Positions 46,292 to 56,721 of a stretch of 64,000 bases of DNA are shown one piece after another; the first letter of the stretch is position 1, and each line of letters begins with the position of its first letter. This DNA comes from Schistocephalus solidus (Eukaryota; Platyhelminthes; Cestoda; Diphyllobothriidea; Diphyllobothriidae). The position numbers were made by a program, and so were the translations under genes. The notes beneath the pieces are model-generated. The model had not been told where the DNA came from. It saw nothing but the letters and a program-made list of their open reading frames with translations, and did no database searches. The stretch lies in contig WEDG01003358.1 in the NCBI GenBank assembly GCA_017591395.1, positions 1-64,000 of the forward strand, written 5' to 3'.

Positions 46292-47299
46292 TTGAAGAAA
46301 TCGCTGAAGCAACTGCAAATCAACTCGGCGACCTGGGAGGACCTCGCCCAGGATAGCCCGGCATGGAGAAGATCAGTGAAGACTGGTTCAGCAATCTATG
46401 AGGCCAACCGGATCTCCGCCGCCAAGGCCAAAAGAGCGGCAGGAAAGTCACCAGCGCACCGGACCAACACCGCCAATGCCCAGGCCCTGCCAACATGCCC
46501 GCGCTGTCAACGCATCTTCTGCGCGCGAATCGGCCTGGTTGGACATCTTCGGACGCAATGCACCAACAATCTGACAATTCCAATTTCTATGTCAAATTCG
46601 GCCAACCCTCCTTCTGACTCTCCCACCCTCACTCCTGAAATCAATTCCATTACTCCCACCATCATAGAGACCACATCCATCTACTCATCGCCTGCTACCC
46701 CCACCACCGCAACCACCACCGCCTTCGCCTTCACTACCTCCACCACCACCACCAGCGATGGGGAATCTCTCCTAAGCTGTACTCAATGCGACCGCACATT
46801 CACCTCACGCATCGGCCTGGTCGGTCACTTGCGAATACATCGTACAGAGACCGGTGAGCCAGTGCCTGGAACACCATCACACAGCAGAGATCGTCGCCTC
46901 CACTGCCCTCACTGTCCTCGCGCATTCACTCATCGCATGGGCCTATTCGGTCACATGCGCATCCATGACAGCGGCATACACCACAATGCCGACAACACCG
47001 ATACACCATGCACATCCTCCGCTCCTGCCATTCTTAGCGCCCCTGACGCCCCCACTACCATGAATGACATCCTCCCAGCCTCTACCGATTTCTCCTGCCC
47101 ACACTGCGCCCGCACCTTCAACTCACGCATCGGCCTGGTCGGTCACCTGCGAATCCATCGTACGGAGGCTGGTGAACCAGTGCCTGGGGCTCCGACATAC
47201 AGTCGACGCACCCGCCTTCACTGCCCTCACTGCTCCCGCACATTTACACACCGCATGGGCCTATTAGGACACATGCGCCTCTACGACAACCTCCGGTAA
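46292..47299 (+). CDS. RT C-terminal extension with five C2H2-type zinc fingers
   Basis: A 335-codon frame. The first 65 residues continue the RT C-terminus (KKSLKQLQINSATWEDLAQ, WRRSVKTGSAIYEANR, SAAKAKRAAG). Zinc fingers follow at about 68-89 (CPRC, then HLRTQC, a C2HC variant), 162-182 (CTQC, HLRIH), 205-225 (CPHC, HMRIH), 269-289 (CPHC, HLRIH) and 311-331 (CPHC, with H then Y instead of the last histidine). The spacing is C-x2-C-x12-H-x3-H. Threonine/serine/proline-rich linkers separate them. The fingers probably help the element bind nucleic acid; this is inferred. Confidence 0.88.
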   Translation: MKKSLKQLQINSATWEDLAQDSPAWRRSVKTGSAIYEANRISAAKAKRAAGKSPAHRTNTANAQALPTCPRCQRIFCARIGLVGHLRTQCTNNLTIPISMSNSANPPSDSPTLTPEINSITPTIIETTSIYSSPATPTTATTTAFAFTTSTTTTSDGESLLSCTQCDRTFTSRIGLVGHLRIHRTETGEPVPGTPSHSRDRRLHCPHCPRAFTHRMGLFGHMRIHDSGIHHNADNTDTPCTSSAPAILSAPDAPTTMNDILPASTDFSCPHCARTFNSRIGLVGHLRIHRTEAGEPVPGAPTYSRRTRLHCPHCSRTFTHRMGLLGHMRLYDNLR

Positions 47300-47310
47300 A
47301 CCACCGGAGG
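47290..47310 (+). other. Hairpin overlapping the RTE stop codon
   Basis: cctccggt (47290-47297) pairs perfectly with accggagg (47303-47310) across a 5-base loop; the stop codon is at 47297-47299. It could be a 3'-end recognition structure for the RT, which is speculative. Confidence 0.5.
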
Positions 47311-47382
47311 ATAAGCTACATCAGCGCACACTACCTACACCAATACATCGACAACACCCTCACAATCACCATTACCAGAGTA

Positions 47383-48168
47383 TATCACGGTTTCCTAGAA
47401 ACCGTGGCTGTGAAGTCTGCCAATCTGACGCTTCGACCAGACCACGCCGTCGGCTCAGTGTATGTGCTGTGTGTGTCGAGTGGCTGACCAGTGGACTGGG
47501 AGTTAGACGGCGATGGCTGCTCCATATCCCCTGAGTTTGTGAATCCTGGTGCGTGCGTTATGGGGGCCAGGTCGTGCTGTGGCGCGCAAGGACGGGTATG
47601 CCGATCCGTCAGCCAATGCGCCCACTCCCACATCAGGCAACGGACCGGCTCGGACAGTGCCTGATGGTGGGGGTTGGGGAGAGAGTGAGGTCGACAGTTC
47701 AGCGCATATTCCTCACTATAAACAATCTGACGCGCTTGAAACTATCACGGTGCGCTAAAAGCCGTGGCTTGGAAGGTTGCCAACTGACGGGATAACTCGG
47801 ACCGCGTGGTCAGCCCAATGTGTGTTTTGTGTGGAGTGGCTGACTGGCGGACTGAGAGTCAGGCTGCAATGGCTCCTTCTTAATGTGGTCTTTATGGCAC
47901 TCCCACTCTGTGGGATCCGAGCCAGGTGTGGTGGCACGCCCAGGGGCGGCTCCGGCCGCGCCAGCCACCTGTGCCTACTCCCATCTCCGGTCTTTTCGAC
48001 TCTGTCTTGACACCGGGCTCAGGTGGGGGAGGAGGAGAGAGTGCGGTAGCTGCAGCACAAGGCTACTATCACTTAAAACTAATTCACGCGCAAGTCACCG
48101 TCCCTGCTCCACCCTTCCATGGAGCATACGGTGGACATCGTCGGACTACGACGGTCGAACTGTCGTGA
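47383..48168 (+). repeat. RTE-associated repeat units, tandem pair
   Basis: Two diverged units start at 47383 (tatcacggtttcctagaaa) and 47743 (tatcacggtgcgctaaaag). Each continues with ccgtggct, gttgccaa, a gtgtgt block and gagtggctgac. The first unit opens with a perfect 9-bp hairpin (cacggtttc/gaaaccgtg, 47386-47406). The second ends exactly where the minus-strand RTE copy begins. No coding is present. Confidence 0.85.
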
Positions 48169-50765
48169 TGGGTTCCTAAGTGACAGACCAGGCCGATGTG
48201 TGAGGTGAATGTGCGATCGCAATGAGGACAGGTTAGTACCGAGTCTCCCTCCCTGGCACTGGGAGATGTGGTGGTGTTGAGGTATCAGGTGACAAGTAGA
48301 TGGAGGTGGCTACTGAGGTGACGGGAGTGTGGCAAGTGGTGTTCGTCGCCGTGATCGGCGCAAGGGGTGGGGGAGGGAGAAATGTGTCGGTGATAGTGGG
48401 CTGTGGGGCATCGATGAAAGTGGTGATCAGTGGTTGTGGTGGTCGTCGTCGGGGCGTCTGAGGCAAGTTTGGCAGAGGTTGATGTTGTGGGATTATTGTT
48501 ACATTAATTCAAGGATGTCCGATTAGGCGAATTTGCCCGCGGAATGTGCGTTGACAGTGTGTGCAAGTTGACAGGGCTTGGGCATTGGCAGTGTTGATCC
48601 CCGGTGCTTGTGACTTGCGTGCCGCCCTTTTGGCCTTAGCAGAGGCGATCCGGTTGGTCTCATAGATTGCTGAACCAGTCTTCACGGATCTTATCCATGC
48701 CAGTCTGTCCTGGGTGAGGTCCTCCCAGGTCGCCGGGTTGATTTGCAGTTGCTTCAGCGATTTCTTCAAAGTATCCTTGCAGCGTAGTTTTTGACATCCC
48801 TGTCAGCGAGCACCCGTAGTGACATCTCCGTAGAAAAGTCATTTGCGTAGTTGCTCGTCGTCCATTCTCACCAGGAGGACGCTCCATCGAAGTTGCACTT
48901 GCCTCGGCATGGCGTGGATGCTGAGGATTCCGGTCCACTCTAGGACTTCCGTTTCCGGAATCCTGTCTTGCCATCTCAGCTTCAGTATTCTGCAGAGGCA
49001 GCTGAGATTGAAGTGATTGAACTTCCTGGCTCGGCTCGAGTAGATGGTCCAGGTTTCAGCTCCATAAAGGAGTATCGTCAAGACGACGGCCTTGTACATC
49101 TTCATTTTGTTATTCAGGTGAATACCGTGGCGATTCCACACGGAGTCCTGCACCCGATCGAAGGCCTGACTAGATTTTGAGATCTTTTGAGCAACCTCGT
49201 CATCAATTCTCGTGTTGCGTGACAGTGTGCTTCCCAGATAAGCAAAGTTTTCCGCATTTTTTGAGTAAACCGCCAGCAACATTGATTCGGGAGCATTGTA
49301 TTCCGCGCTAGGTGGCGGTTGGTGCATGACTAGTGTTTTGGCTGTATTGATTGTTAATCCGAAATTGTCGCAGATTGTGGCGAAGAGGTTCATGCTCCTT
49401 TGCATGTCCTCCTCCATCCCTGTGTTAAGTGCGCAGTCGTCCGCGAAGAGCAAGTCATGAACTCTAGTCGTAGACACACACGTTGGGGCCTGCATACACC
49501 GACTGTTGAGAAGGTGCCGGCCAGTTTTGTAGGCGATGCGGATACCAGGGTGCTCATTAGGGTAGGCATCAATCAGCGTAGCAGAGAACATGAGACTGAA
49601 GAGGGTAGGGGCCAGTACGCAGCCCTACTTCCCTCCGTTTGTCAGTCCGAATGCTTCGGATACCGACCCGTTTTCAGTTACGCGCGCCATCAGCCATCGT
49701 GAAACTGATGCACCATGAGCGTGAACCGCTCAGGAGAACCGAATTTCTGCATGGCCTTCCACAGTCCGTCACGATTCACCGTGTCAGAGGATTTCGTCAG
49801 ATCTACAAAGGTAGTGTAGAGGTGGGCTCGCATGTCTTGGCATTTCTCTTGTAGCTGGCGGGCGTCAAAGATCATATCGGTTGTTCCGCGGTGTCGGCGG
49901 AAGCCACATTGGCTTTCCGGGAGCAGTCCCTGTTCTAGGTGACCGTTCAGACGATTGAGCAGGATACGGGCGAAGATCTTCGCGGCGATGCTGAACAACG
50001 AGATGCCTCTGTGGTTATCACGGAGTTGTCGGTTCCCCTTCTGCTTGTAGAGATGGACGGTGATCGCGTCTTTGAAATCTTGAGGAACTTGTCCTTGGCG
50101 CCACATCTGGAATACTGTTGCGAGTTCCGCCATCAGCCGGGGCCAACATTGCTTAAATACTTCCGGCGGGCTTGTGTCAGATCCCGGTGCATTCCTGCTA
50201 GAAATCTGTTGCACGCCACGGATCGTTTCTGGTAGGGAAGGCGGCAAATCCAGGTTATTTTTCGTGTCCACTTAAGGGAGCCGGTCAATGGTGTGCCGTC
50301 AGAGCTGAGCCGTGGTGCGGTTCCCTTGAAGGATTTTAAGAGCAGCCTGGAAGGTATGGCGAAAGGGATGGGGGGTTTGTTGTTTGTTTGATTTTTACGA
50401 CCGCGCAGTTTTCGATCCGCGGCCGGCTGCAGAAGACTTGATAACCAGCATTTGTTTAGGGCACCTTTTCTAGCCCCTTCCTCCGCGAGAAGGCAAGCAG
50501 TGCTATCCCTAAATAGGGCTGCTCGGACATCCCAGACGGCTGCCGAACTCCACTATAAGTCACGGTTTTGTTTTAGTGGGAGAACGACCCGAGTTAGTCT
50601 GGGCCGCCTACGGGGTTTCTGTCGCCCCCCACCGTAGGACTTTTTGAGAGGGGGGAGGTGGGAAGTTCGGGAGTCAGACATACCGGGCGTGGAGGCACAC
50701 ACAACACCGGGGACCCTCACCTGGTTTAGCCCGCCGGTCGTGACGGTTGCCATGGGTGTGGAGGC
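48169..50765 (-). mobile_element. Zinc-finger RTE, minus copy with the endonuclease deleted
   Basis: Reading on minus: leader/N-terminus at 50553-50753 (GLNQVRVPGVV, STPGMSDSRTS), then an abrupt join to the linker at about 50365 (no endonuclease). The RT is at 48839-50271 ([63 protein letters not shown] with an intact [22 protein letters not shown]). The C-terminal extension is at 48509-48769 with one finger (CTHC, ending GHP). A second finger (CPHC, SHIGLVCH) is at about 48180-48250 after a frameshift. The rest of the finger array is cut by the junction with the repeat units. Confidence 0.88.
48839..49591 (-). CDS. RT palm-to-C-terminus frame of the minus RTE copy
   Basis: A 250-codon frame containing [14 protein letters not shown] (both catalytic aspartates), [74 protein letters not shown] and [12 protein letters not shown]. 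Upstream RT motifs lie in another frame (49690-50271). This copy keeps the residue that the plus copy has lost, but lacks the endonuclease. Confidence 0.82.
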   Translation of the reverse strand: MFSATLIDAYPNEHPGIRIAYKTGRHLLNSRCMQAPTCVSTTRVHDLLFADDCALNTGMEEDMQRSMNLFATICDNFGLTINTAKTLVMHQPPPSAEYNAPESMLLAVYSKNAENFAYLGSTLSRNTRIDDEVAQKISKSSQAFDRVQDSVWNRHGIHLNNKMKMYKAVVLTILLYGAETWTIYSSRARKFNHFNLSCLCRILKLRWQDRIPETEVLEWTGILSIHAMPRQVQLRWSVLLVRMDDEQLRK

Positions 50766-50820
50766 TGGGAAGAACCTAACTTCGAGGAGCCACAGGTGAG
50801 AGTTGGGTACCAGTTAGAGG
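50553..50820 (-). pseudogene. 5' leader and N-terminus of the zinc-finger RTE
   Basis: The 66-codon minus frame (MATVTTGGLNQVRVPG, SRTSHLPPLKK, basic RQKPRRRPRL) and about 70 bases upstream recur on plus at 59740-60040. Recurrence at two loci, beside an RTE at one of them, indicates an element leader. The segment after it (about 50365-50550) is of unknown origin. Confidence 0.65.
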
Positions 50821-52227
50821 CAGCCACAGGAGCATTCACCACCTGTATGAGACAAATGGAGCGACCAAATGCTATCTGTTTGGTGCTACCCCTACACCCC
50901 TCCCGCTACATACTTACTAAACCTGACACGTAAACTCTGATAGTAAAACACCGATGTTGCCTACTCAGTTATCCTGTTAGACGTTAAAAGGTTGAGATCA
51001 TTTGAAAACCAAGAGACGGCGGGATCCCCAATCTACTCGATCAATGTTCCTTTTAGTTCCAGGAGAGAAGGTTCAGTTGGGATGGTTTTTCAAAATACGA
51101 AGTCCTTTAATGTGCCTTCGCCATAATTATCTTTGCTGGAAGACGCAATGGTGGGTCAATGCGTTGTTCGACATGGCTGCTCATGTTCTAACCGGCAATC
51201 TAAAAATCTGAATGACTGAGTAGATGACCATCGTCGTCAACCTCACAAGCACCACCACCGACATCATTATCACCAAGAGTGCGGATACATCCAAAAGGCT
51301 TCTATGCGGGTGACAAACTTTCCTCACAACCAGGTGGGCGCACCTTAGGAGTGTTATTTACCGGATATTACCTGGTCGGGGTGTGTTGACAACCTCCAGT
51401 AATACCTATATCCCATGTAGCGAGTCGTATAAATTTGGACAAAAAAAGGCCAGGCGATGTTTACGCCTTAAGTACACTGTTTGTGTCTCTATTTCCTACC
51501 GCGAAATAGATTGGTGCAAGGGTCTCTGGGGCTCGCAGTGACATCAGCGAAGTGGGGACGATCCACGCCAAGTGACAAATATCAGGTAACCAACTAATGA
51601 CGCAATTAAAAGACCGGTGGGCATCACGCCTGAAACCCGTCTCCGTAACAGTCCAATGTCTCCACCTAACCCTCCCCCACATCCGACCTCGCGTCAAAAA
51701 TTAGCATACAAATTATCCCGGAAGTAATTTGACCACAATTAGCGTAGTATTAGGAGTGACGAGAGTAGTTATGACAGACCGTCATTTATAAAGCTCTGTT
51801 GTCAGCAGTGTAAAATAAAATAAACACCACACTATGAACGACGCGTAGGGAATCATTGTAACGGTTAGGCAGAACTCGTGTGTATGGAAATTCCAAAGCC
51901 TTGAACGAGCAAAGTGCAGACAGAGTAACAAAGCAAAAGGAAACACAGTGCTCAGGCAATATTTGCTAGACACAGGTAGAAAACGCACTACACAATCCCA
52001 CCTGAACAGCTACCGCAAAACACATGTCGCACTGGCAAAGAGCAGCTTAAGAAAATAAAACTAGGGGCATTCGGTCGTAAGACAACAAGGAAGGCTCGGT
52101 ACTGTACAGTACATGGATTTGAGTATCATACAAGGGAAGTTAATCCCTCCTCCTCTTCTTTGTAGACAGTAAAGGGCTGGCGCAAGTGAAGACACAAGAG
52201 AACAGCTTCACCATCGCCGCGGTATGT
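50821..52227. other. Spacer between the RTE and the DNLZ gene
   Basis: No open frame with recognisable motifs. The part nearest 52228 would hold the 3' UTR of the DNLZ gene; no minus-strand AATAAA signal was seen. Confidence 0.3.
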
Positions 52228-52829
52228 TTACTTCTCGTCTTCCCCCTCCGCTTCGGCAGCAACTTTGTCAGCCTCAGTCTTTAGGAGGTGTTTCTGCTCT
52301 CCAATGCGCCTAAATTACGGTTAAGGAGCAATTTATCCACGGGGAAGGCAGTTCGCCTACCAGGGTGTCTGCTCCTTTATCCATCCAATGTTGTCAGCGA
52401 TGAGATGGAGGGCCTGACAGGAAGGACAACGGATGATGATGAGACCCTTCGTATAGGCCAGTTTTGAGAAGTACTTTTTGCTGCGACTTTTGCATTTCTT
52501 TAATAAATGGTGTTAGTATTCACCGGGAAGAAAGAAGGACGCAAACCTACATTGCAGGTGAACTCGATGCTCATGTTCTTATCCGATCCGACGGCGGTCT
52601 CAGCATCCGGGCTTTCGATGGCAGATTCATGGGGGCCCTCAAGTACAAGGTCACCCACTGGAGGTTTTGAGCAAACGTGTCTGCTGAAAGAGGGAAAGGC
52701 CAGCGATGATAGCATCGGGTTCATTGGTACTGTTCTCCGCAGGGGTAGGCTAGACAGACTGGCTGCCCAGCCTTCAGGTAGGCCAGGAAGCCGAGCCGGG
52801 ACAGGCAGTTTCAAAATCCGTCGAAGCAT
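52228..52829 (-). CDS. DNLZ: DNL-type zinc-finger protein, mitochondrial Hsp70 escort (3 exons)
   Basis: Exons on minus: 52829-52551 (279 bases), 52497-52361 (137) and 52309-52228 (82), giving 165 aa with stop TAA at 52230-52228. Both introns (53 and 51 bp) begin GT and end AG; intron 1 has donor gtaggt and a tactaac branch site. Residues 1-20 (MLRRILKL, arginine-rich, no acids) look like a mitochondrial presequence. The DNL zinc finger has Cys92, Cys95, Cys117 and Cys120, the family motif RSKKYFSKLAYTKG, then RCPSC, then HLIADNIGW. The first CxxC pair is created only by splicing exons 1 and 2. The C-terminus is acidic (AEAEGEDEK). The family (Zim17/Tim15/HEP1/DNLZ) keeps mitochondrial Hsp70 soluble and active in protein import and folding. 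The start is the first ATG of the exon-1 frame; an upstream exon cannot be excluded. Confidence 0.93.
52310..52360 (-). other. DNLZ intron 2 (51 bp)
   Basis: GTAGGC donor and ATTTAG acceptor. Phase 2; it splits the tryptophan codon at residue 139. Confidence 0.85.
52498..52550 (-). other. DNLZ intron 1 (53 bp)
   Basis: GTAGGT donor, pyrimidine tract, TACTAAC branch-like sequence and an AAAG acceptor. Phase 0; it splits the first CxxC pair of the zinc finger. Confidence 0.88.
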
Positions 52830-55800
52830 GCGTCAACCTAAAAGTGGGAGGCGCATCCACAGAGAAAAGTTTCATGTCCTGTGCAAGCCATAATTTAGGG
52901 AGAAAGTGCCAAGAATGAGAAAATAGGGATACGGCTGACGGAGACCCTTGCGCTCGCGAGTCTAAACGTTCTTCTAAAGGATTGTGAATTCGAACAACTG
53001 CTTTCCTGTTTGCGCATATTTGGAAAAAACAGAGCCCATGTGGGGCATAACAATATCCTAATAAATGAATTACCAGTCAAATAAATACAGCGAACATTTT
53101 ATCGTCCGCTGTCTGAAACCCGAAAAAACCGAACGTGCATTATGATACCTGTTGGAGATTGACCTGCAGCCGATGAAGCTTTGCAGACAAGGGTGAACGC
53201 ACTGTCAATAGAAATCAACGACATCTTTTGTGCAAAACGCCCTCTACTGCATGTGAATCCCTGTATCCCGAGAGCTGACGTAAATGAAGGCTGGGGCAGT
53301 TGTAGGCACACGTAGATTTCTTCGAGTAAGACCTTGCACTGACAGACAACGTATTCCAGTCAGCTTTAAAACGGTATTATTAGCCTTTACAAAACAAGCA
53401 GACACTGGAGAGTAGGATAGTGACTACCGGGGAAAAAATTTAGAGCACAACTGCGTGTGAAGTAATGGCTGGCAGGAAATAGGCGGTGTGAAGCGAGTTC
53501 CGCTTGCGAGGGAAGTGACATAGTACTCGGTGCCTGGGTGGCTGAAGTAAAATAACGATTGTGAGTTACGCGCGTGTGACCTTCGGCCTCGAACGCTTGA
53601 AGGGCAATTCAGCCTTGGAGCTCAACTCTAGAGCAAACGCGGGTTATCACACAAGGAGGAACGAACAAGGACTCATAGGCATTACCAATAAACACAATGA
53701 AGTGGTCATTACTAGCGCACACACCATCGTCAGTCGGCCTTACCTCAACCCCGAGTATGTAGACAGGAATATGTATAGATATATGACTGCGAGCCTCTGT
53801 TTGGCCACATGAATGGGCTATCCTTCGTGATGCGGTGAACCTGCAGGACGGAGCCGCGACAATCAGAAATGACGAATGTTTACCTCCAGGTGCTTTGTAC
53901 TGATGTGGTTCCACCTGCCCCAGTCGGCTTTCATGATGCCATGAATTACACCTCTCCAAACGTGACAAACTGCGATAACGGATCTGGACAGATCCGTCCA
54001 TTTTATCCAGTGACGGAAACCGGATACCCGCAGGCAAAGAACCAGTTCGATGTTGTCGTGAACTATGTTGAATCGGACCCCTTTTGACGCCCCTGGGAAG
54101 GCAACGGCATCAAATCAAGGACAGAAACACTGGAATCCGCAGATTGAGGACGATTAGCCTGTCAAAACAACGTAATCAACATCTCTGGGATGGCCTAAGA
54201 AATCCTGGAGATGCGGTCGCAGTGAGTAGGAAGTGTCACATTCGAGACGAAGTAAGGTAATTCACTCTCAGACAGCAGAGGTCAAGCGCCCTCAGTTTTC
54301 GCTCAGCTTCCTCGCGCGCACACCAGAATTAACCAGCAGGCATCCGTCCGGTCAGTCCTCCTATAGGATTGTTAGTTAATGTTACTGTCTGCTAAGCCAA
54401 AATATGAGACCGTCTTTCCGGTATGCTCAGTGTTGACATAAGTAAAATTCCAAGTAACCACCATCAGAAAGGGATGTGAACTGAAGGCCCGGGCAACCGA
54501 AAACAACCGCTCCCAAACTAAAACCGGATGCCAAACCGCACAATTAATTCTCCAGTTCACTTTACATAGAATGCAGGTATGAGGGTATGTTCTAAGACAA
54601 GGTAACATGACAGACACCTGCTTAGGCTTGCGTTGTTGTATCAGCATAATCAACAGAACAATTTTCATTCCAAGATGCCTTAGCGGTACTGTAACTGCTG
54701 ACTTAAAGGTACAATTAAGATAAATCTATTTCGTAAATGATGTACGACTCAGGTCGGAATGATCACAAGTATTGACCATACTAGTCAATGTTTTTTTTAC
54801 TTTGTTTACCTATACTGTCTAAAAATAAGGCTCCAAAATTCATCTAAAAAGTTTAAGCGCATAGCCGCTAACTTTAAATAAGTAAGACAGGGACTTTCTG
54901 GTTTCAAATATTATACGCAGTACACTTTCCGAAACAAAAAATAGGCGAATCATCACCTTAACGTAAAAATATAACTTTTAGGAGACAGGCGGCTGTATGA
55001 GGGTTTCCACCAAAGTTGTCTGTTCATGAGTTAGCAGCCCGGAAAACCAAAAAAATTCGCAAAAAGGACTCAGTTAATTGTATAAATGGGAGCGGCAAAA
55101 ACGGCAAAGAAAACTTTGATTCTATCACTGTAAGAAGCGCGGAGAAGTGGCTTCATAACATGCAATAGGGTGCTTCTCACTGATCGGCGTTGGACATTAT
55201 TCACACAATATTCAGTCCCTGTGGTGACTGTTTGCACGTTATGTAGGGAGCCTGCAGTAGGCCACTCATGCGCACAGCACAGTCCTCAGATATATCGAAG
55301 ATTTTGGGAAATGTCATGGCAATTTAAAGTTGTTGTTGTCTTCTGAATCCTTTGATGGGAATTTTCGCAACTCTAGAGCAGGATATTCTTGCTTTTAGTG
55401 GAAAATGCATCTTCCTCTATAGGTCAAAATTATTTCATGAAGAAGGCGACAGAAAATTAACTTAGCTACTGTTTGCCAACGAATTTACCCATTTTTTCAA
55501 CCAGATAATTCAGAAGTGTCCAGTCCCTCTGCGAGCCTAGTTACCCCTGAGCAGATGCGGTTTAAATTATCGCCCTCATTTGTGATCTTAAAAAGTGAGT
55601 ATGTTTATCCAGTCAAATGTTTGCTAGTTGTGCGCATCCCACACCACCTTAGGAAAAGTTATGATTCCAAATGCTCGATCGATAAGTACTATCTGGTGCG
55701 ACTAGCATTCTGCGTGTAAGAAGTGGCTCCAGTTATAGTGGGTTCGGGAGACTATGTCGATTGGCTCGTGCAAACGAGCGGCTTGGCCTCGACACCACGA

Positions 55801-56721
55801 TCTAAGAACACCGAGTGTGAATTCATCGCAGGGCAAAGCGTTCCGGGCCGTAAATTTCTTACTTTATATGGGCTGCCTTGCATCTCTTCTTCGAATAAGC
55901 CTGGTGGGACAGCTGACCATCTCTAAAAATGTAGGAAGTCAAGGTCTCGTCAGAAGAGAAGTTGCCACTGCAAAACTGTATTGCATTATGCCCTTCATCA
56001 TTTCTTTAGTCACGAGGTACCAGGTCACAAGACAGTTGCGGTTAAACCTCCCGACACGTGTTTAATGCTGATCGAAGGCCAAGCCCTAAAAATAGTACGC
56101 CAAACTGGGCCTAAATGGGCAAAACGATCGTTGGAGCGAATTGGCAGGGCTGCCATTCATTAAGCAACAGTAAACCCGAAACGAGTTTATACAACCACTT
56201 ATATGCGCGTCAGACTTGTCAGCTTCTTGAAACAAAATACACTGCAGGCTTAGAATACAAAGGTCATGAGGGGAGGATTAGGAAATAGGGAATCAGTCGA
56301 TTCGGTGAACAAAAGCCAACGAACAAAACAATAATATGTATTGTGTTGTATGCAGCACGGGAGGGGACAAAGCCTCAGTTATCAAGCTCCAGGCATGAGA
56401 ACCTGACACTAGCCCCTAAATTCTCCTAATCAAAGGGCGCACATAGAAACTAAAACGTCGTCACTGAAATGCGTCCTGTTGAGGAGATGAGCCTTGATAT
56501 TAGAATACGGTGGTGGATAAGTACAGGGGACAGTAAGCGAGCGACTTCGTTTGATAAGGTTTGATGTGGTACAGTGTCGCAAGGCTGGGAGATAAGGACT
56601 CTCATCTGGTTTCGAAAGGGAGGTAGATCGGGGGGGCAGGCGAGGAGGATCCTCAAAAGATCGAGGTGGTGGTGGTGAGGGTAGGATGAATTGGGATGGA
56701 GGTCACAAAAGCAAAATAGTT
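52830..56721. other. Intergenic region between DNLZ and the RING gene
   Basis: The DNLZ promoter should lie at its start and the 3' UTR of the RING gene at its end, but no TATA box or poly(A) signal was identified. Open frames such as 53561-53812, 53869-54087 and 55516-56065 (plus) and 53609-54037 (minus) carry no motif I recognise. A spliced gene could be hidden here; I could not assemble one. Confidence 0.3.

Larger units (their letters stand above)
43430..47310 (+). mobile_element. Zinc-finger RTE, near-complete RTE-like non-LTR retrotransposon
   Basis: Plus-strand element: endonuclease (43440-44200), linker (44230-44750), RT (44785-46260) and a C2H2 zinc-finger tail (46490-47295). The coding is broken by several frameshifts, near 43600, 44560, 45010-45120, 45800 and 46270. 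The RT box reads FAED at about 45615 where the sister copy at 49.5 kb has FADD. The stop at 47297-47299 lies in an 8-bp stem hairpin (47290-47310). Repeat units follow at 47383. This copy cannot move on its own. Confidence 0.9.

Noticed and set aside
52464..52893. Plus frames over the DNLZ locus (52464-52670 and 52507-52893)
   Set aside because: They are antisense to the well-supported DNLZ exons 1 and 2.
53561..54087. Two adjacent plus frames that might form a gene
   Set aside because: No domain, splice-site pair or codon pattern supports them; the opposite strand is equally open.
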